Positions 40,560 to 51,144 are shown, counted from the stretch's first letter. The stretch: DNA of 64,000 nucleotides from Symbiodinium microadriaticum (GCA_001939145.1 LSRX01000067.1:118926-182925); one strand, 5' to 3'. The notes: a model not told the origin generated them from the letters alone. Numbers and translations are program-made.

Positions 40560-40998
40560 TATCCTTTTCCCTGAACCCTAAACCCTGAACCCTATACCCT
40601 GAACCCGAAACCCTGAACCTTAAACCCTGAACCCTAAACCCCAAAACCCTGAACCCTAAACCCTGAACCCCAAACCCTGAACCCTAAACCCTGAACCCTA
40701 AACCCTGAATCCTGAACCCCAAGACCCTGAAACCTAAACCTAAACTCCTAACCCCCAAAGCCCTACACCCAAAACCCCAAAACCCTAAACCCTGAACTCC
40801 AAAACCCTGAACCCTACACCCCAAAACCCAAAACCCCCAAACCCGAAACCCTGAGCCCTAAACCCTAAGCCCCAAAACCCCAACACCCCAAAGCCCAAAA
40901 CCCTGAACCCCAAACCCCCTGAACCCCTAAACCCTAAACCCCAAAACCCTAAACCCTGAACCTTGCTATGTGGGAGGGAAAAAACCCTAAAACCCCAG
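40560..40998. repeat. Longest CCCTAAA/CCCTGAA tract, with block 2 at its right end
   Basis: About 400 bases of CCCTGAACCCTAAACC-type units, then CTATGTGGGAGGGAAAAAAC, CCTAAAACCCCAG, and the exon at 40999. It is the clearest example of block 2 sitting between a telomere-like tract and a 3' splice site. Confidence 0.9.
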
Positions 40999-41065
40999 CA
41001 TCCAACCCTCCAAGGAGAGGCGGGCCTCGGAGCGACTGAGCCTTGTGCTGCGCTCTTTGACAGGG
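40999..41065 (+). CDS. Candidate internal exon in a telomere-repeat sandwich
   Basis: Between AAAACCCCAG and GTTTAGGGTTCAGGG (41066). One frame reads IQPSKERRASERLSLVLRSL and T(G), another HPTLQGEAGLGATEPCAALF. The first is more helix-like. Unknown function. Confidence 0.45.
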
Positions 41066-41066
41066 G

Positions 41067-41200
41067 TTTAGGGTTCAGGGTTTACGGTTTAGTAATCAGG
41101 GTTTAGGGGTTTAGGGTTTGGGGTGTAGGGTTCAGGGTTTAGGGTTTAGGGTTCAGGGTTTATTGGTAGGGGGGTTTAGGGATTTCGGGTTTAGGGCTGA
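41067..41200 (+). repeat. TTTAGGG-type tract at an intron 5' end
   Basis: GGTTTAGGGTTCAGGGTTT and variants continue from the exon border to about 41200. Confidence 0.85.
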
Positions 41201-42150
41201 TTGGATGGAGTTCCGGGTTCAAGAAAGTGGGTTTAGGGCGCAGACTTTCCACTATTCAGGGATTTGCCTTAAATCCTACTAGGCATCCGAATTCAGGGCA
41301 TACTCCTTCATTGAATGATTTTGGGAGGCCTGGGGGGATTCGTAGTACTGACAATCGGGTCCCTTTTAAGAGGTAGGCTCCCTAGAAGTGTGCTATAGGG
41401 CTCTATATATCAGGGTTTCTTTTAGGGGGTTCCTTATTATAGCCTATGCAGGTTCTTGGNGGGACGTAGAGGGGCCTTGCGATTAGAACGGGGTTCTTGG
41501 GTTTGCTGTCATTTAGCGGACAACTTATAGCTTTAAGCCAATTTATAGCATAGTATACCCCAGCCTGGAATTATTATCAGGGACAAGATTAGGTCCTTTG
41601 CGTCTCATTTGGGGCCGGGCCGCTGGAGTTCTCGCGGAGATTGTGGTGGCAAGGGACGAGGATCTCGAGCAAAGCCTCAAATCCTCTTGGTCATCATAGT
41701 GTTTCGTTTCGGGTTCAGGCTTTAGGGTATTTTGTTGTAACCCTGTTGGTGAGCCTTCGTAGTAACCCTTAGTCATAAATGCCTCTCGGATGCCTGAAAC
41801 GACTGATTGAGCCGGTCGCAGGGTCTGCTTTTCAAGCTGAAGACCATGTAAGATGTCAACCCAGGCCGTTTCAGGCAACGCTTGTTGTGAAGGATCGGTG
41901 CATTACATACTGGCCACATGCATCACGGCTCAAGGGTTAGGTGGGGAGAATCTTCGGCGGACAGCTAAGGAGGGCCCTTTGGCAAGATCAGGTTGCAACC
42001 CCAAAATCTTACATGATAGTGGCAGCCGGAGGCACAGATGTAAAGAGTGTTTACAACCCCGAAACGCAGGAGACCCTGGCGTCAAGACTTATATAGCTTT
42101 TGAGGTTCTGACCTTGTAACACAGCGAACTGTCACGACCACTGCTGTCTT
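41201..42150. other. Stretch without a supported gene
   Basis: Mixed DNA with an undetermined base at 41460 and GGGTTTCTTTTAGGGGG-type words resembling the small MITE families. Frames at 41543-41878 (minus) and 41853-42119 (+) have no motif. Confidence 0.3.
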
Positions 42151-42159
42151 ATGTGACGG

Positions 42160-43663
42160 GCAGTCTGCAGAAATCCAGCCTTCCACTCCTCGGCAGCCAT
42201 GATCGAACCTGTTGCATTCCAGGATGAGGCGGTGTCAAGCCAGGTGCATCCCACGATCATGGAGGTGCCGCCTTTGAACCTGCCACAGGAGCTGCTACAC
42301 TTCATGCATCGGGATGAGATGAAGGAGCCGGCGAAGCCGGCAGATTTGCTCATCCCCCTGACGCCCCTGAACGAAGAGCACTACACCGAAGCCGCGCAGA
42401 CGGAGCGCGCTGGGCACGGTCGGCCCAACCAGAGGGTCCGGCCTTTCCTACAGAAACCGGCGCGGACAGCCAGGCCAAGTGTAGACAGATCTGCCAGGAT
42501 TGCACAAGGTCATCGCCAAAGAGATGCTGGGCTCGTCTTATCAGGAGCTTTCTTGAAGTGACCAGAATAAGGAAAGCATCTCATTTGCTGTAGGTCCACA
42601 TCATATGACGACTTAAAGGGACCCTAAACTCTAAACCCTAACCCCAGAACCCACGATATGTCTCCGATCACAGAACCCAGGACATGTCTCCGATCACCGC
42701 TGCTCGAGAAGCCACGGCGAAGCAAGCGAAGCAGCGCTCCCGGCGTGGTCGTGCCAGCGATGCAGAGCCGAAGCAGCTGCCTGACCGACCCCAAAACCTA
42801 CCTTTTTGTAGGGTCTCTACAAATTCATCTTAAGGGGTTGTCTTTTCAGAAGCTACCAAAAAATCAAGTGTGGTTTAAGGCTGCCGTTGCATCGGGAGAT
42901 CGATATGGGCTGGCGGGATCTGCTGGACGAGATCGCCACCTCTAGCCGGCGAGTGCGGCTGGCCAGAGGTGGCCAGACGACCATCTTGCCACAGTCCGAA
43001 ATAGTCAAAGAGACTGCGCGAGCTTATTTGCGCACGCCCTCCCCGGACGAGCTCCTGAGCTTTCCAGATGCTGAAGAATCCAGGCCCCGATCGCGGACGC
43101 GCTCGAACATCTCTCCTGCTCCAGAGGAATGCAGGCCGCGATCCCGGACGCGCTCGACCATGTCTCCTGCTCCAGATGAATCCAAAGCACGATCGCTCAG
43201 ACGCTCGACCATTTCTCCAGGTCCAGAGGAAGGCAGGGCCCGATCGAGCACACGCTCCAACATCTCTGCAGCTCCAGAGGACTGCAGGCCACGTTCGCGA
43301 GCGTGCTCCAACATCTCTCCAGCTCCAGAAGAGAAACCTGAGGAAACCGCCACCGTGCCACCGGACCATGCGCAGGACGACGGCCTGTGGCTTTCCTATC
43401 GGATTACAGAGGAGAAGGTGCCCACCGCAGTCTTGACGAAGCTCTGGAGTTTGGCAGTGGATCCCCGGAAGGACGAGGACATCCCCCCCATGGAGCACGT
43501 CCCGCGACTCACCGTGGCAAAGCGGGAGGTCCCACTCCCCACGGTGCACGACATCCCCCAGTGGCGCCGCACCAACCTGCGCCGCCGAGAGCAGAGGAAG
43601 CTACGTCGAGAGGCAGAGCGGAACCCCACGCTGGATGAGATGCTGACAAGCATCTCCACTTAA
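42160..43663 (+). CDS. Gene with tandem Arg/Ser-Pro repeats, unknown function
   Basis: First open part ~42160-42560 (ATG at 42199): MIEPVAFQDEAVSSQVHPTI, later PQELLHFMHRDEMKEPAKPA. A middle exon starts near 42650 after a CCCTAACCCCAG border, and one frame reads TAAREATAKQAKQRSRRGRA. The terminal exon runs from 42880 (after GGTTTAAG) to TAA at 43663: DMGWRDLLDEIATSSRRVRL, then five copies of a ~17-residue unit like RPRSRTRSNISPAPEE, then DGLWLSYRITEEKVP and a Lys/Arg-rich end (RRREQRKLRREAERN). The repeat resembles an SR/phosphorylation-rich disordered segment. No named family. Splice joins between the parts are not proven. Confidence 0.6.
43072..43340 (+). repeat. In-frame tandem repeat, unit about 54 bases
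   Basis: GATCGCGGACGCGCTCGAAC, ATCTCTCCTGCTCCAGA, GGAA and near copies, five in a row inside the 42880-43663 exon. Units differ by substitutions but keep the frame, consistent with selection on the protein. Confidence 0.85.
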
Positions 43664-44194
43664 TAGTCACGATGTTACGAATACTGTGGGGTGTAGAAAC
43701 ACAAATGACCTAGAATAGGTAGCAATACCTTTGAGAGTTTGATATGGGTGTCAAAGTCCCAGCAAACAGGCAAGAATACCATTGAATAACAGTCGTAGTA
43801 AGAACTGTTGCAACAGAACTAGCCTGAGCTGTGCAAACGACGAGCCGCAATATTTCGGAGTGATAATGGGTACTCCAGCGGCCTCAATAAGTAGAAAACG
43901 GTTTTAGGTATATCTGTCTATAGTGACGGTAGGGAACCCCGAAATAGCATTGGTAGTTATTTCGACCACTAGATTGTTCCTTCGATCCCTCTCAGCGCGT
44001 TCCCTACCCTAAGAAGAACCCGAAGCCGTATGTGAGAAGGAGTACGTAGGCATTCATAGCAAGAGCCACAACGATAAGGATAAGCTTAATCACAACCATA
44101 GTCATCGTCATACCCATCGTCAGAATCTTCATAACCATGATGGGACTGATGATGAAGGTGGTTGTGGTGAGGATGATGATGACGATGGTGATGC

Positions 44195-44350
44195 AGCGCC
44201 AGGTTCAGGATTTAAAGCTGCCTCAAGCTCAAAATCAAGGCATTTTCGGCGAACCGGAGATGGAGAAGCTGCTGACGGCGGAGAATCACGTATACCAGTA
44301 TCGAGCAGCTTCCCTGCTGGCCGCCGTGGCTGATGAGATGTCGTCGCCGA
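44195..44350 (+). CDS. Candidate exon with two open frames
   Basis: After GCGCCAG or GGTTCAG. One frame reads VQDLKLPQAQNQGIFGEPEM and EKLLTAENHVYQYRAASLLA, up to AGT/GTAGCT. The other reads FKAASSSKSRHFRRTGDGEA, ADGGESRIPVSSSFPAGRRG and stops. Both are credible, and one must be chance. Confidence 0.4.
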
Positions 44351-45004
44351 GTGTAGCTTGGTATCATGGTATTTTAAATGTATAGAGGTGTCGTGCGAGC
44401 TCATAAGGTATTCAGACGGAGTTCAGAGGGTTTTACATGGGCTTGTTAAGGGCTTCACAGCATATGTTTACAAGTACCTTCGTTGTTTTCCTCTTTGTAT
44501 ACTCTTACTAGTTCCGCCTGCCTTGAGGAAAGGTTTCAGAACCTTGCTTTACAAGCGATTGCAAGTAGGAAGTAGGGCCTTAAACTACTGAGCTTTGAGC
44601 TCCAACACCTACTTATATCTACACGTCGATCCTGTAAGTCTTATCGGCCCTTAACCCCACCCACCTAGACCCTTCGCTCTCCAAGAAGTGAATCCAACAA
44701 GGCTAGAGCCCCGAGCCCTGAACCCGAAATGAGCAATCCGAAATACTCATCGCACGTTTGTCCTCTGCTTGGATCCTGCCTTTGCACTTTCGAGGGCCCA
44801 GTTTTGCCAGCGCGGAATGTTTCGGAAGCATGGCATAAACAGAAATGTAATCTTGCTTGCCTGGTGCGAGTGTGAGAGCCGCAGCCCTAAACCCTGAACC
44901 ATGTAAGTCTTAAGCCTGAAACCCTGAACCATGAAGCCCCCAACTAAACCTTAAACCCTGAGTCCTAGCTCCTAAGTCTTATAAGCTCTACAGCCCTTGG
45001 CTGA

Positions 45005-45021
45005 AGCCATTTTGGCTCAAG
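45005..45021 (+). other. Relic dinoflagellate spliced leader
   Basis: AGCCATTTTGGCTCAAG matches the last 17 bases of the conserved 22-base dinoflagellate spliced leader exactly. The preceding CTGA matches the leader's CCGT at two of four places. The following bases are GCTCGAGCTCAAG, not a GT, so this is not an SL RNA gene. The second GCTCAAG may be a remnant of another leader. It marks DNA copied back from a trans-spliced mRNA. Confidence 0.8.
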
Positions 45022-45870
45022 GCTCGAGCTCAAGGAGTGCTCAAAAAATTAGCCCCGCCTATCCGTGCCTTACGGATAAAACCGGGGGCACACGCCTCCC
45101 CTCCGGGGTTGACGAGCGTTGTGCGACCGGTCGAGTGCGACCTAGGTGGGATACAGCGGCTGCTGGATGAGCACGCAGGTTTACGGTTTCCTGCAAGCGA
45201 CGCATCGCCGAATGTGTGACGACACGTTGGCTACGATCGCTAAGAACCTGGCAGCGAAAAGGGATGTGGTTGCAGGGCTAGCTGATCTTTGCAAGGAGCT
45301 GGCGGAGAGAGTATGGAAACTAGAGAGTGACCAGAAGGCTGCCATTGGAGGAGTGTCGGAGACAAAGCCAGCAGGAGGCGTGCCAAAGGCAAGACCGCCT
45401 TTGTCACCAAGGGTTGTAAGGACCAAGCGGAACATGGCGGTCTGATGTGTGCACGACAGATGAGGAGCAGAGTTACTTGGATTACAATTTGAGTGCTGAA
45501 CACATGGAGGAGGACTGCACCTTGGGCGGTAATATGGAATCTGAAGACGTTGCCCATGATGATGGAAAAGACGCCTGGGACATGGAACATGGCTGCGGCA
45601 CTGGCAAGGGTCGAAGGCAATGCTGTAGACGTTCATGGAACCGCTTTGGTTGGAAAACCGGATGGGGCCGTGACTGGTCAAAGGCTCATTGTGGTGATGG
45701 TGAAGCATCCTAAGCACGGACTATGGTTGCGGTACAGACGAACACCGGAGGCAATGCTGCAGACGCTTATGGAACCCTTAGTGCCGGATGAGGATCTGAT
45801 AGCCACAGACGCCATTATCGTGGTGACAGTTGGTTGTGCGGAGCATCCGAATGTCTGGATTCCAGGGTGA
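45022..45870 (+). pseudogene. Spliced-leader-tagged retro-pseudogene, unknown protein
   Basis: Downstream of the leader relic coding pieces lie in three frames: LLDEHAGLRFPASD, then DDTLATIAKNLAAKRDVVAG and LADLCKELAERVWKLESDQK (coiled coil) to a stop at 45445, then an acidic piece (DEEQSYLDYNLSAEHMEEDC), then VDVHGTALVGKPDGAVTGQR and MLQTLMEPLVPDEDLIATDA to a stop at 45870. No intron-like sequence or telomere-like tract interrupts it, as expected for a reverse-transcribed copy. The last part contains a degenerate internal duplication (about 45612-45736 and 45744-45868). No family recognised. Confidence 0.6.
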
Positions 45871-46532
45871 AGTTTGGCTAACTGCTCAGGTCGCGCACAT
45901 GAGAAAACTGTGTGACTCTGTGTATCACGACATGTGGTTTCTGCGACCGAGATTCACAGTCTTGCGCTTGAGCAGGCTATGATTTTGTGTTTTCACGATG
46001 GATGGTTCCTGCGGGCGTTTGAGTGAGATGCTGAAGGCATATGGGTTGTCCAAAACGGGTGACCGACTAACTCCTGGTACACTGTTACAAGTGCATCATT
46101 TCGTTCGGGGCATGGAGATGTCGAGAATCTTCCACTCCTTGCACCACGTGCATGGCTCAGTCTGAGATGGTTGGGGTTCGACTTTGCCTACGCTTTTCCT
46201 TTGTAGCAAGTGAAGGTGCTTTCAGGGGCCGAATTAGCTTCCCCTCACGGAGGCTTCCGTAAGGTCGTACCCTTGTGCAGACGGAAAAACGCTGTCAACA
46301 AAAAAACCCTACACCCAAACACCTAAACCCTAAGCCTAAGCTGGCATGCCGACTCTCCTCCCTGAGTTTAGTCAGCCTTGTGAGTCTTTGAGTCCCGACT
46401 TGTTTCCACCCGAAGCCGTAAAGGCGTGCAAGCCAATTGATGATCCAGGCAATGTCCTCTAATTGGCGGGTGTTTGGCTCCTTAGAATTCCGACTGCCTG
46501 CTTTGTAACCGCCACAGTGAACTGCTGTACCC

Positions 46533-46587
46533 TGCATTGCGGCCTCGTCCTTGCTAAGTAGGAGGGAAAAAAACCCTAAACCCAAAG
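46533..46587 (+). repeat. Block 2 copy running into CCCTAAACCC and a 3' splice site
   Basis: CCCTGCATTGCGGCCTCGTC, then CTTGCTAAGTAGGAGGGAAA, AAAACCCTAAACCCAAAG, and the exon at 46588. It matches 674-730 in order and spacing. Confidence 0.75.
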
Positions 46588-48278
46588 GCCATCCAGCTTC
46601 TCATGGACGAGTTCTTGGACTCCCTGCCTGGCCACCAGCACCTTGAGCCGAAACTCCTCGGGTGGCTGGGCTCCTTTTTGAGAATTCTTTTGGGGCTTCC
46701 TCTTATTCCTTTTCGGTCTAGGGTTTAGGGTTTCCCACAGGGGTCCTTTTTGGGTTCGTTTTCGGGTTCCTTCATTCTTTCGTTTACTAACACGGCAGCT
46801 AGAAGTGTCCTGCTTTGGGTTCCTATCGAAAGGTTGCTATCCCATGGCCATGTTTGATCCCAGATTGTTGCCCATCTCCAAATAGTCAGGCAGCAGTCCT
46901 TCGAAGGCCAGATCCTGTTTAGTTCCAGATCATGGCACACAGAGGCCTTCAGCCTCTCCAGGTAAGACACGAGGTAATCTCATGAAAGTTGACGTGGTGC
47001 TCTTGTTTGCGAACCAGGTTCTGTTGGGAGCTCAATGCGCTCGCTGTTAAACAGGGTTGCTACAAGGCTTACCAGGGTACGAGAAAGATCATTCCAAGGT
47101 CACTTCGTCGCGGTCGCCGTGGGGCCTTCGACGAAGGGCAAGCGTCGGCGAAGTTGGCCCTCTCCATCGCGGAGCAGCAACCTAGTAGTAGTTTGATTTC
47201 TTGTTTGGGTTACTACGTACTACAAGGGTTGTTAAATAGGGTTGCTTTAGGGGTAGGCTATAAGGGTTAATTTACTATGTCGGTTGTAACGGCTGCTTTC
47301 AGGGTTGCTCGAGTTGTTTCTATAATTATTAATGTTTTGGGGTATCGAGCAGTTAAAGGGCTTTCGATGTTTCTTATTTAGTGGTTAACCTTTACTTTCC
47401 TTAGGCCGGCTTGTCGAGTAAGGCAAGCGAGGCTTGACAAGAACGTGGTGCGCAACAAAAGGCTGCGCCGGGGGGCGGAGCATACGAGGGCTTGGAGATC
47501 GGATCTCCAGTGCATCTCCACGGCGGAGATGCTGCTGCTCCGCGAGAAGGACGACGAGGCTCGCATGAAGCACATGAAGGAGGTAGACAGGCGCGAGAAG
47601 GCCGCGGAGGCTCACATGAAGGATGTGGTGAAGGCTTGCACGACAGCTTACGAGAAGTGCCAGAAACGGGCCAGTCGTTTCCATTCGGCCTTCGTGCGGA
47701 GACAGGGGAGCCTCAGTGACAGCCTTCAGAGGAGAGTGAAGCGAATCCAGTACGACCATACGGAGATCCAGCAGATGAAAGAGCAATCCATTCTTCCCAG
47801 TGTCATTGGCCAGCCACAGTCCGAATCCGACAAGGCCACCCACCTTTCTGTGCTCCATTACTTGAAGCCTCACCGGGTGCATGTGGAGAAGCAGAGGCAA
47901 GAGGCCCACTCCATTTACATGGCGCAGGTAGACAAGATCCAGCACTACCAACGAATCCTCGCCGACCCGAAGCGCGAGCCCGACAGGGGCGAGGTGTTCC
48001 TCAGCCGATGCTTTCGATATGTGTTGGCTGCTGGGCTTGCCGTCGATGATGCGTACTTCTTCCGAGTCTTGTCGCAGATGCAGCCCGAGGATTTCGAAAA
48101 GGTTTACACCGTGAACTTCCTGGCGGCCTGCTGTGATGCCTTTAGCATCTCCACACGGCAGTACTTTCAGTTTCTGGAAAATTCAGGCTTGCCCTGCCTA
48201 GTGCCCATGCCCCAAGAGGGCAAAGCTCTCATATACGACGACACGGCAGCTTGGGATCCTGGGTTGTTGTTAAGTTAA
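46588..48278 (+). CDS. Multi-exon gene, coiled-coil protein of unknown function
   Basis: Exon 46588-46715 after CCCAAAG: AIQLLMDEFLDSLPGHQHLE, PKLLGWLG, ending at GTCTAGGGTTTAGGG. A second exon ends at a CTCCAG/GTAAGA site near 46961, frame unclear. A third candidate lies at about 47095-47190 (RRGRRGAFDEGQASAKLALS). The long last exon starts at 47405 after TTTCCTTAG and runs to at least 48270: ARLDKNVVRNKRLRRGAEHT, EMLLLREKDDEARMKHMKEV and further Lys/Glu/Arg-rich coiled coil, then a globular end (RCFRYVLAAGLAVDDAYFFR, FLENSGLPCLVPMPQEGKAL). The frame stops at 48278, just after a possible GGGTTGTTG donor, so it may continue. No family recognised. Confidence 0.6.
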
Positions 48279-48549
48279 GAATTTAAACTACGTTACTCAA
48301 ACTTGTTTTCTATTCCCATTATGGTGACTTAATCAAGCTTCTAGCATACAGAAACCTTATGATTTATACTATATCCCATTATCGTGATTCAAACTCCTTA
48401 AAAAAAAACTCAGGATCAGCTCTGTGTCGCCCCTGCTCAGCTGGAGTCGGAGTCCTGGGCTACACCGTTGCCCCTCTACCCGGTCTTACCCACAGAGACG
48501 CCCAGGACCTCCATTTAGGGTTTTGGGTTTAGGGCAACCCCAGTCAGCC

Positions 48550-48893
48550 CCTGAACCCTGAACCCAAAACCTTAAGTCCTAAACCCTAACCTCGCCCGGC
48601 TTGTCCCAGTTGTGAGTGCTGAAACCTTAAATCCTAAACGCTAAAACTCTAAACCCTAAAACTCTGGACCCTAAAACTCTAAACCCTAAAACCCGAAGCC
48701 CTAAAACGCTACACCTTGAGCCCTGAAATCCTAAAGCCCTAAACCCTAAAACTCTAAACCCTCAACCCTAAAACCCTAAACCCTAAAACCCTAAACCCTA
48801 AAACTCTAAACCCCAAAACTCTAAACCCTCAACCCTAAAACGCTAAACCCTAAAACTCTAAAGCCTAAGCCCTAAGCGGAGGACCTCGGCCCT
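48550..48893. repeat. CCCTAAA/CTCTAAA tract with a block 1 copy
   Basis: CCTCGCCCGGCTTGTCCCAG and TTGTGAGTGCTGAAACC at about 48593-48630, then about 250 bases of CCCTAAAACTCTAAACCC-type repeat to the exon at 48896. Confidence 0.85.
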
Positions 48894-48895
48894 AG

Positions 48896-48975
48896 TCAGC
48901 CGGGACGAGCCACTGCTGGACATCCTTCAGTCGGAGGTCTTCGACATGGTCTTACAGCGCTGCTTGGCAGTATAG
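48896..48975 (+). CDS. Candidate terminal exon, 25 codons
   Basis: After CTCGGCCCTAG. Two leftover bases, then SRDEPLLDILQSEVFDMVLQ and RCLAV, then TAG. An amphipathic helix with good composition. Shares QSEVF with the exon at 30574, probably by chance. Confidence 0.45.
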
Positions 48976-49075
48976 TAGAGTCTTAGTAGAGTAGAGTATA
49001 GTGTAGAGTAGAATATAGCATAGTGTAGGGCAGTATAGTAGAGTAGAGTGGAGTATAGGCAGTAGAGTAAGTAAC
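48960..49075. repeat. Degenerate AGTAGAGTATAGT purine-rich repeat
   Basis: TAGTAGAGTCTTAGTAGAG, TATAGTGTAGAGTAGAATA and similar words. Complementary in type to 24670-24800. Confidence 0.75.
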
Positions 49076-49289
49076 CTCTATCCGTTTTAAGGAAATATGC
49101 TCCTTTTATGAACCCAATTCCGAGTGCTTAACCTCCAGTTCCCCGTTTTAGCAATTGGACCAGTAAGGCTACAACCTGGGTTCTAAGGGAAAGGCAAACC
49201 TGGTGTCACAGCTGGTTTCCCTGGCCTCGCGCCGCGCCAGTGAAGAGACGCAGCCTTCTACGATGACCCTCGCGAAGCAGGCCATCCCC

Positions 49290-49470
49290 AACCCCAATCC
49301 CTAGACCCCCAAAACCCCTTAAAACCCCAAAACCCTTGAACTCTTACGCCTTGAACCTCTGAAGCCGTAAGCCCTCAACCACCCCTTAACCCTAAGCCCC
49401 TCAACCCTACCAACCCCACACCCTACCCTGCAACCCGTGACCCCTAAAGCCTTAAAACCTATTTCCCAAA
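49290..49470. repeat. CCCTAAA-type tract at an intron 3' end
   Basis: CCCCAAAACCCCTTAAAACC, CCCTCAACCACCCCTTAACC and CCTATTTCCCAAAG, up to the exon at 49472. Confidence 0.8.
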
Positions 49471-49471
49471 G

Positions 49472-49694
49472 CTGCAAGGCTACTTTGTCGACTCTGCCCT
49501 CGGAGAAGCTGCCCTGCGAGCCCTCGCCGGAGCCTGCGGAGGAGGGAAAGCCCATTTATTTCAGGAATACCCAGACGCGATTTTTTTCTACCGTTATGGA
49601 GTTAGATCCAAAAGAGAATCCTTATTGTGGTGCTAGGGGCCTAATTCAACAATGGCAATATCTAGGGAGTCTCTGGGGTACACAACTTAGGAAC
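49472..49694 (+). CDS. Candidate exon, Pro/Glu-rich then globular
   Basis: After TTTCCCAAAG. One leftover base, then CKATLSTLPSEKLPCEPSPE, PAEEGKPIYFRNTQTRFFST, and so on to GLIQQWQYLGSLWGTQLRN, with the 5' splice site at GTGTAGGGTTTGGGG. A second frame is open over the first half. GAG, AAG and CTG codon choice favours the one given. Confidence 0.5.
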
Positions 49695-50114
49695 GTGTAG
49701 GGTTTGGGGTTCAAGGTTTGGGGGCTTGGGGTTTAATTCAGGGTTTAGGGTTGGCGGTTTAGGGCCTCTAGGGTTTAAGGCAAATACTAGACGATGTTTG
49801 TTTTGATTCAGCGATATTTACAGTCTATATTCCGGAATTATGGGTTTTGAGGGTCTCGTGGCAGCCTAGAGAGGAGACGAAGCCCATGTTGCCACGGCCG
49901 CCCATGCAGATGGCCTCCCCACCCGTTCTTTGCCGAGGCCGGAGTATCCTCAAACGAACTGAGGAGCGGGCTCCATCTTTAACATCAGGATTTTAGTTTT
50001 CATAGTATGGGTCCTATTCCTACTATACATAGTAAGGATCCTATGTCCTATGATTCATAGTAAGGATCCTATCATATCCTGTTACTTGGTGTCTAGATGT
50101 GGTGTCCTCTGCTC

Positions 50115-50206
50115 CTAAACCCTAAACCCCTAAACTCAAAACCCTAAACCCCTAAACCCCTAAACCCTAAACCCCTAAACCCTAAACCCTAACCCCTAAA
50201 CCCTAG
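50115..50206. repeat. Near-perfect CCCTAAACCCC tract ending in CCCTAG
   Basis: CCTAAACCCTAAACCCCTAA and close copies, with the AG of the last CCCTAG serving as a possible 3' splice site for the exon at 50207. Confidence 0.85.
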
Positions 50207-50305
50207 GTGGGAAGGTCTCCGTGGTCAGCGGCCGGCCTTTCGTGGTCAAAAGCCACCAAACCCTTCAGAAGCTTGGCGTCTCATTCAGGCTTCAGGCGTC
50301 TCAGG
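50207..50305 (+). CDS. Candidate internal exon in a telomere-repeat sandwich
   Basis: Two leftover bases, then GKVSVVSGRPFVVKSHQTLQ and KLGVSFRLQ, a strand-rich, well-balanced sequence, ending at GTTCAGGGTTTAGGG (50306). Other frames are also open. Unknown function. Confidence 0.45.
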
Positions 50306-50439
50306 GTTCAGGGTTTAGGGTTGAGGGTTTATAGAAGTTCGAAGGTGTGTAGGGTTTCGGTGCGCATTTTTGGCGGGATTTGAGCGAATTTTGAGCGAGT
50401 TTTTTGTTTTTCTCCTGTGCTGCCTTGGCCCCCCTGCCC

Positions 50440-50560
50440 CCTGCCCTGCTGCCTGTTGCCCTCTGGCCTGTTCTGCCCTGCTGCCCTGCCCTGCTCCTTG
50501 CCCTGCCCCCGGCCACCTGCTCCGCCCCACCCGGCCCTGGCCTGGCCTGCCCTGCTGCCT
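50440..50560. repeat. CCCTGCTG pyrimidine-rich repeat
   Basis: CCCTGCTGCCTGTTGCCC and CCTGCCCTGCTCCTTGCCC words in tandem. Frames across it on both strands are low complexity and not trusted. Confidence 0.7.
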
Positions 50561-50824
50561 TATTGGCCCAAGAGCTTCTGCCAGCGGAAACCGCAAAAGC
50601 TAGCCGCTCTACCCACACCTTCTCTCTCATGATCTGCTTGAGGGTTTAGTTTAGGGTTTACGCTTGAGGGTTGGGGGATTAGGGTTTGTTCAAGAAAGGT
50701 TTAGGGTTCGGGTTGAGGGTTTGGGGTTTAACCTTTTTAACTTATTTTGTTGGTCGTTTCGGTTTTGTCGATTTTCGTCTCTGCCTGTTCACAGGTTTCT
50801 TTGGGTCCCTAGATGTCAACCTAA

Positions 50825-51140
50825 AGCCCATATTGCCCACCCTCAGTGGTTTTACCACCAAACCTCTAACCCCAAACCCCAACACCCAAACCCCAAAACC
50901 CAAAAGCCCAAAACCCAAAAGCCCGAACCCCAAAACCCAAAAGCNCCCCTAAACCCTAAACCCTACACCCCTCAAGCCCTAGACCCAAACCCCTAGACCC
51001 TAAACCCAAAAGCCCAAAACCCAAAAGCCCAAAACCCCAAGAAGCCCCAAACCCCAAAAGCCCAATAACCCCAAAAAGCCCAAAACCCCCAAAAAGCCCA
51101 AAACCTCAAAAGCCCCAAAACCCCAAAAGCCCCAACCAAC
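50825..51140. repeat. CCCAAAAGCCC-type tract at an intron 3' end
   Basis: About 300 bases of CCCAAACCCC, AAAACCCAAAAGCCC and CCCTAAACCC, with an undetermined base at 50945. The matching TTTAGGG tract is at 50640-50730, so this intron has G-type repeat at its start and C-type at its end. Confidence 0.85.
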
Positions 51141-51144
51141 GCAG

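Noticed and set aside
40560-40998. True chromosome end or telomere
   Set aside because: CCCTAAA tracts occur dozens of times in both orientations, are degenerate and short, and lie between exons. They are interstitial.
42875-43659. Minus-strand frames of 61-224 codons over the Arg/Ser repeat exon
   Set aside because: Shadows of the + strand repeat, which has the better codon use, 3' splice border and stop.
45005-45100. Functional SL RNA gene
   Set aside because: The leader is not followed by a GT 5' splice site or any Sm-site-like sequence, its first bases do not match, and coding-like sequence follows.
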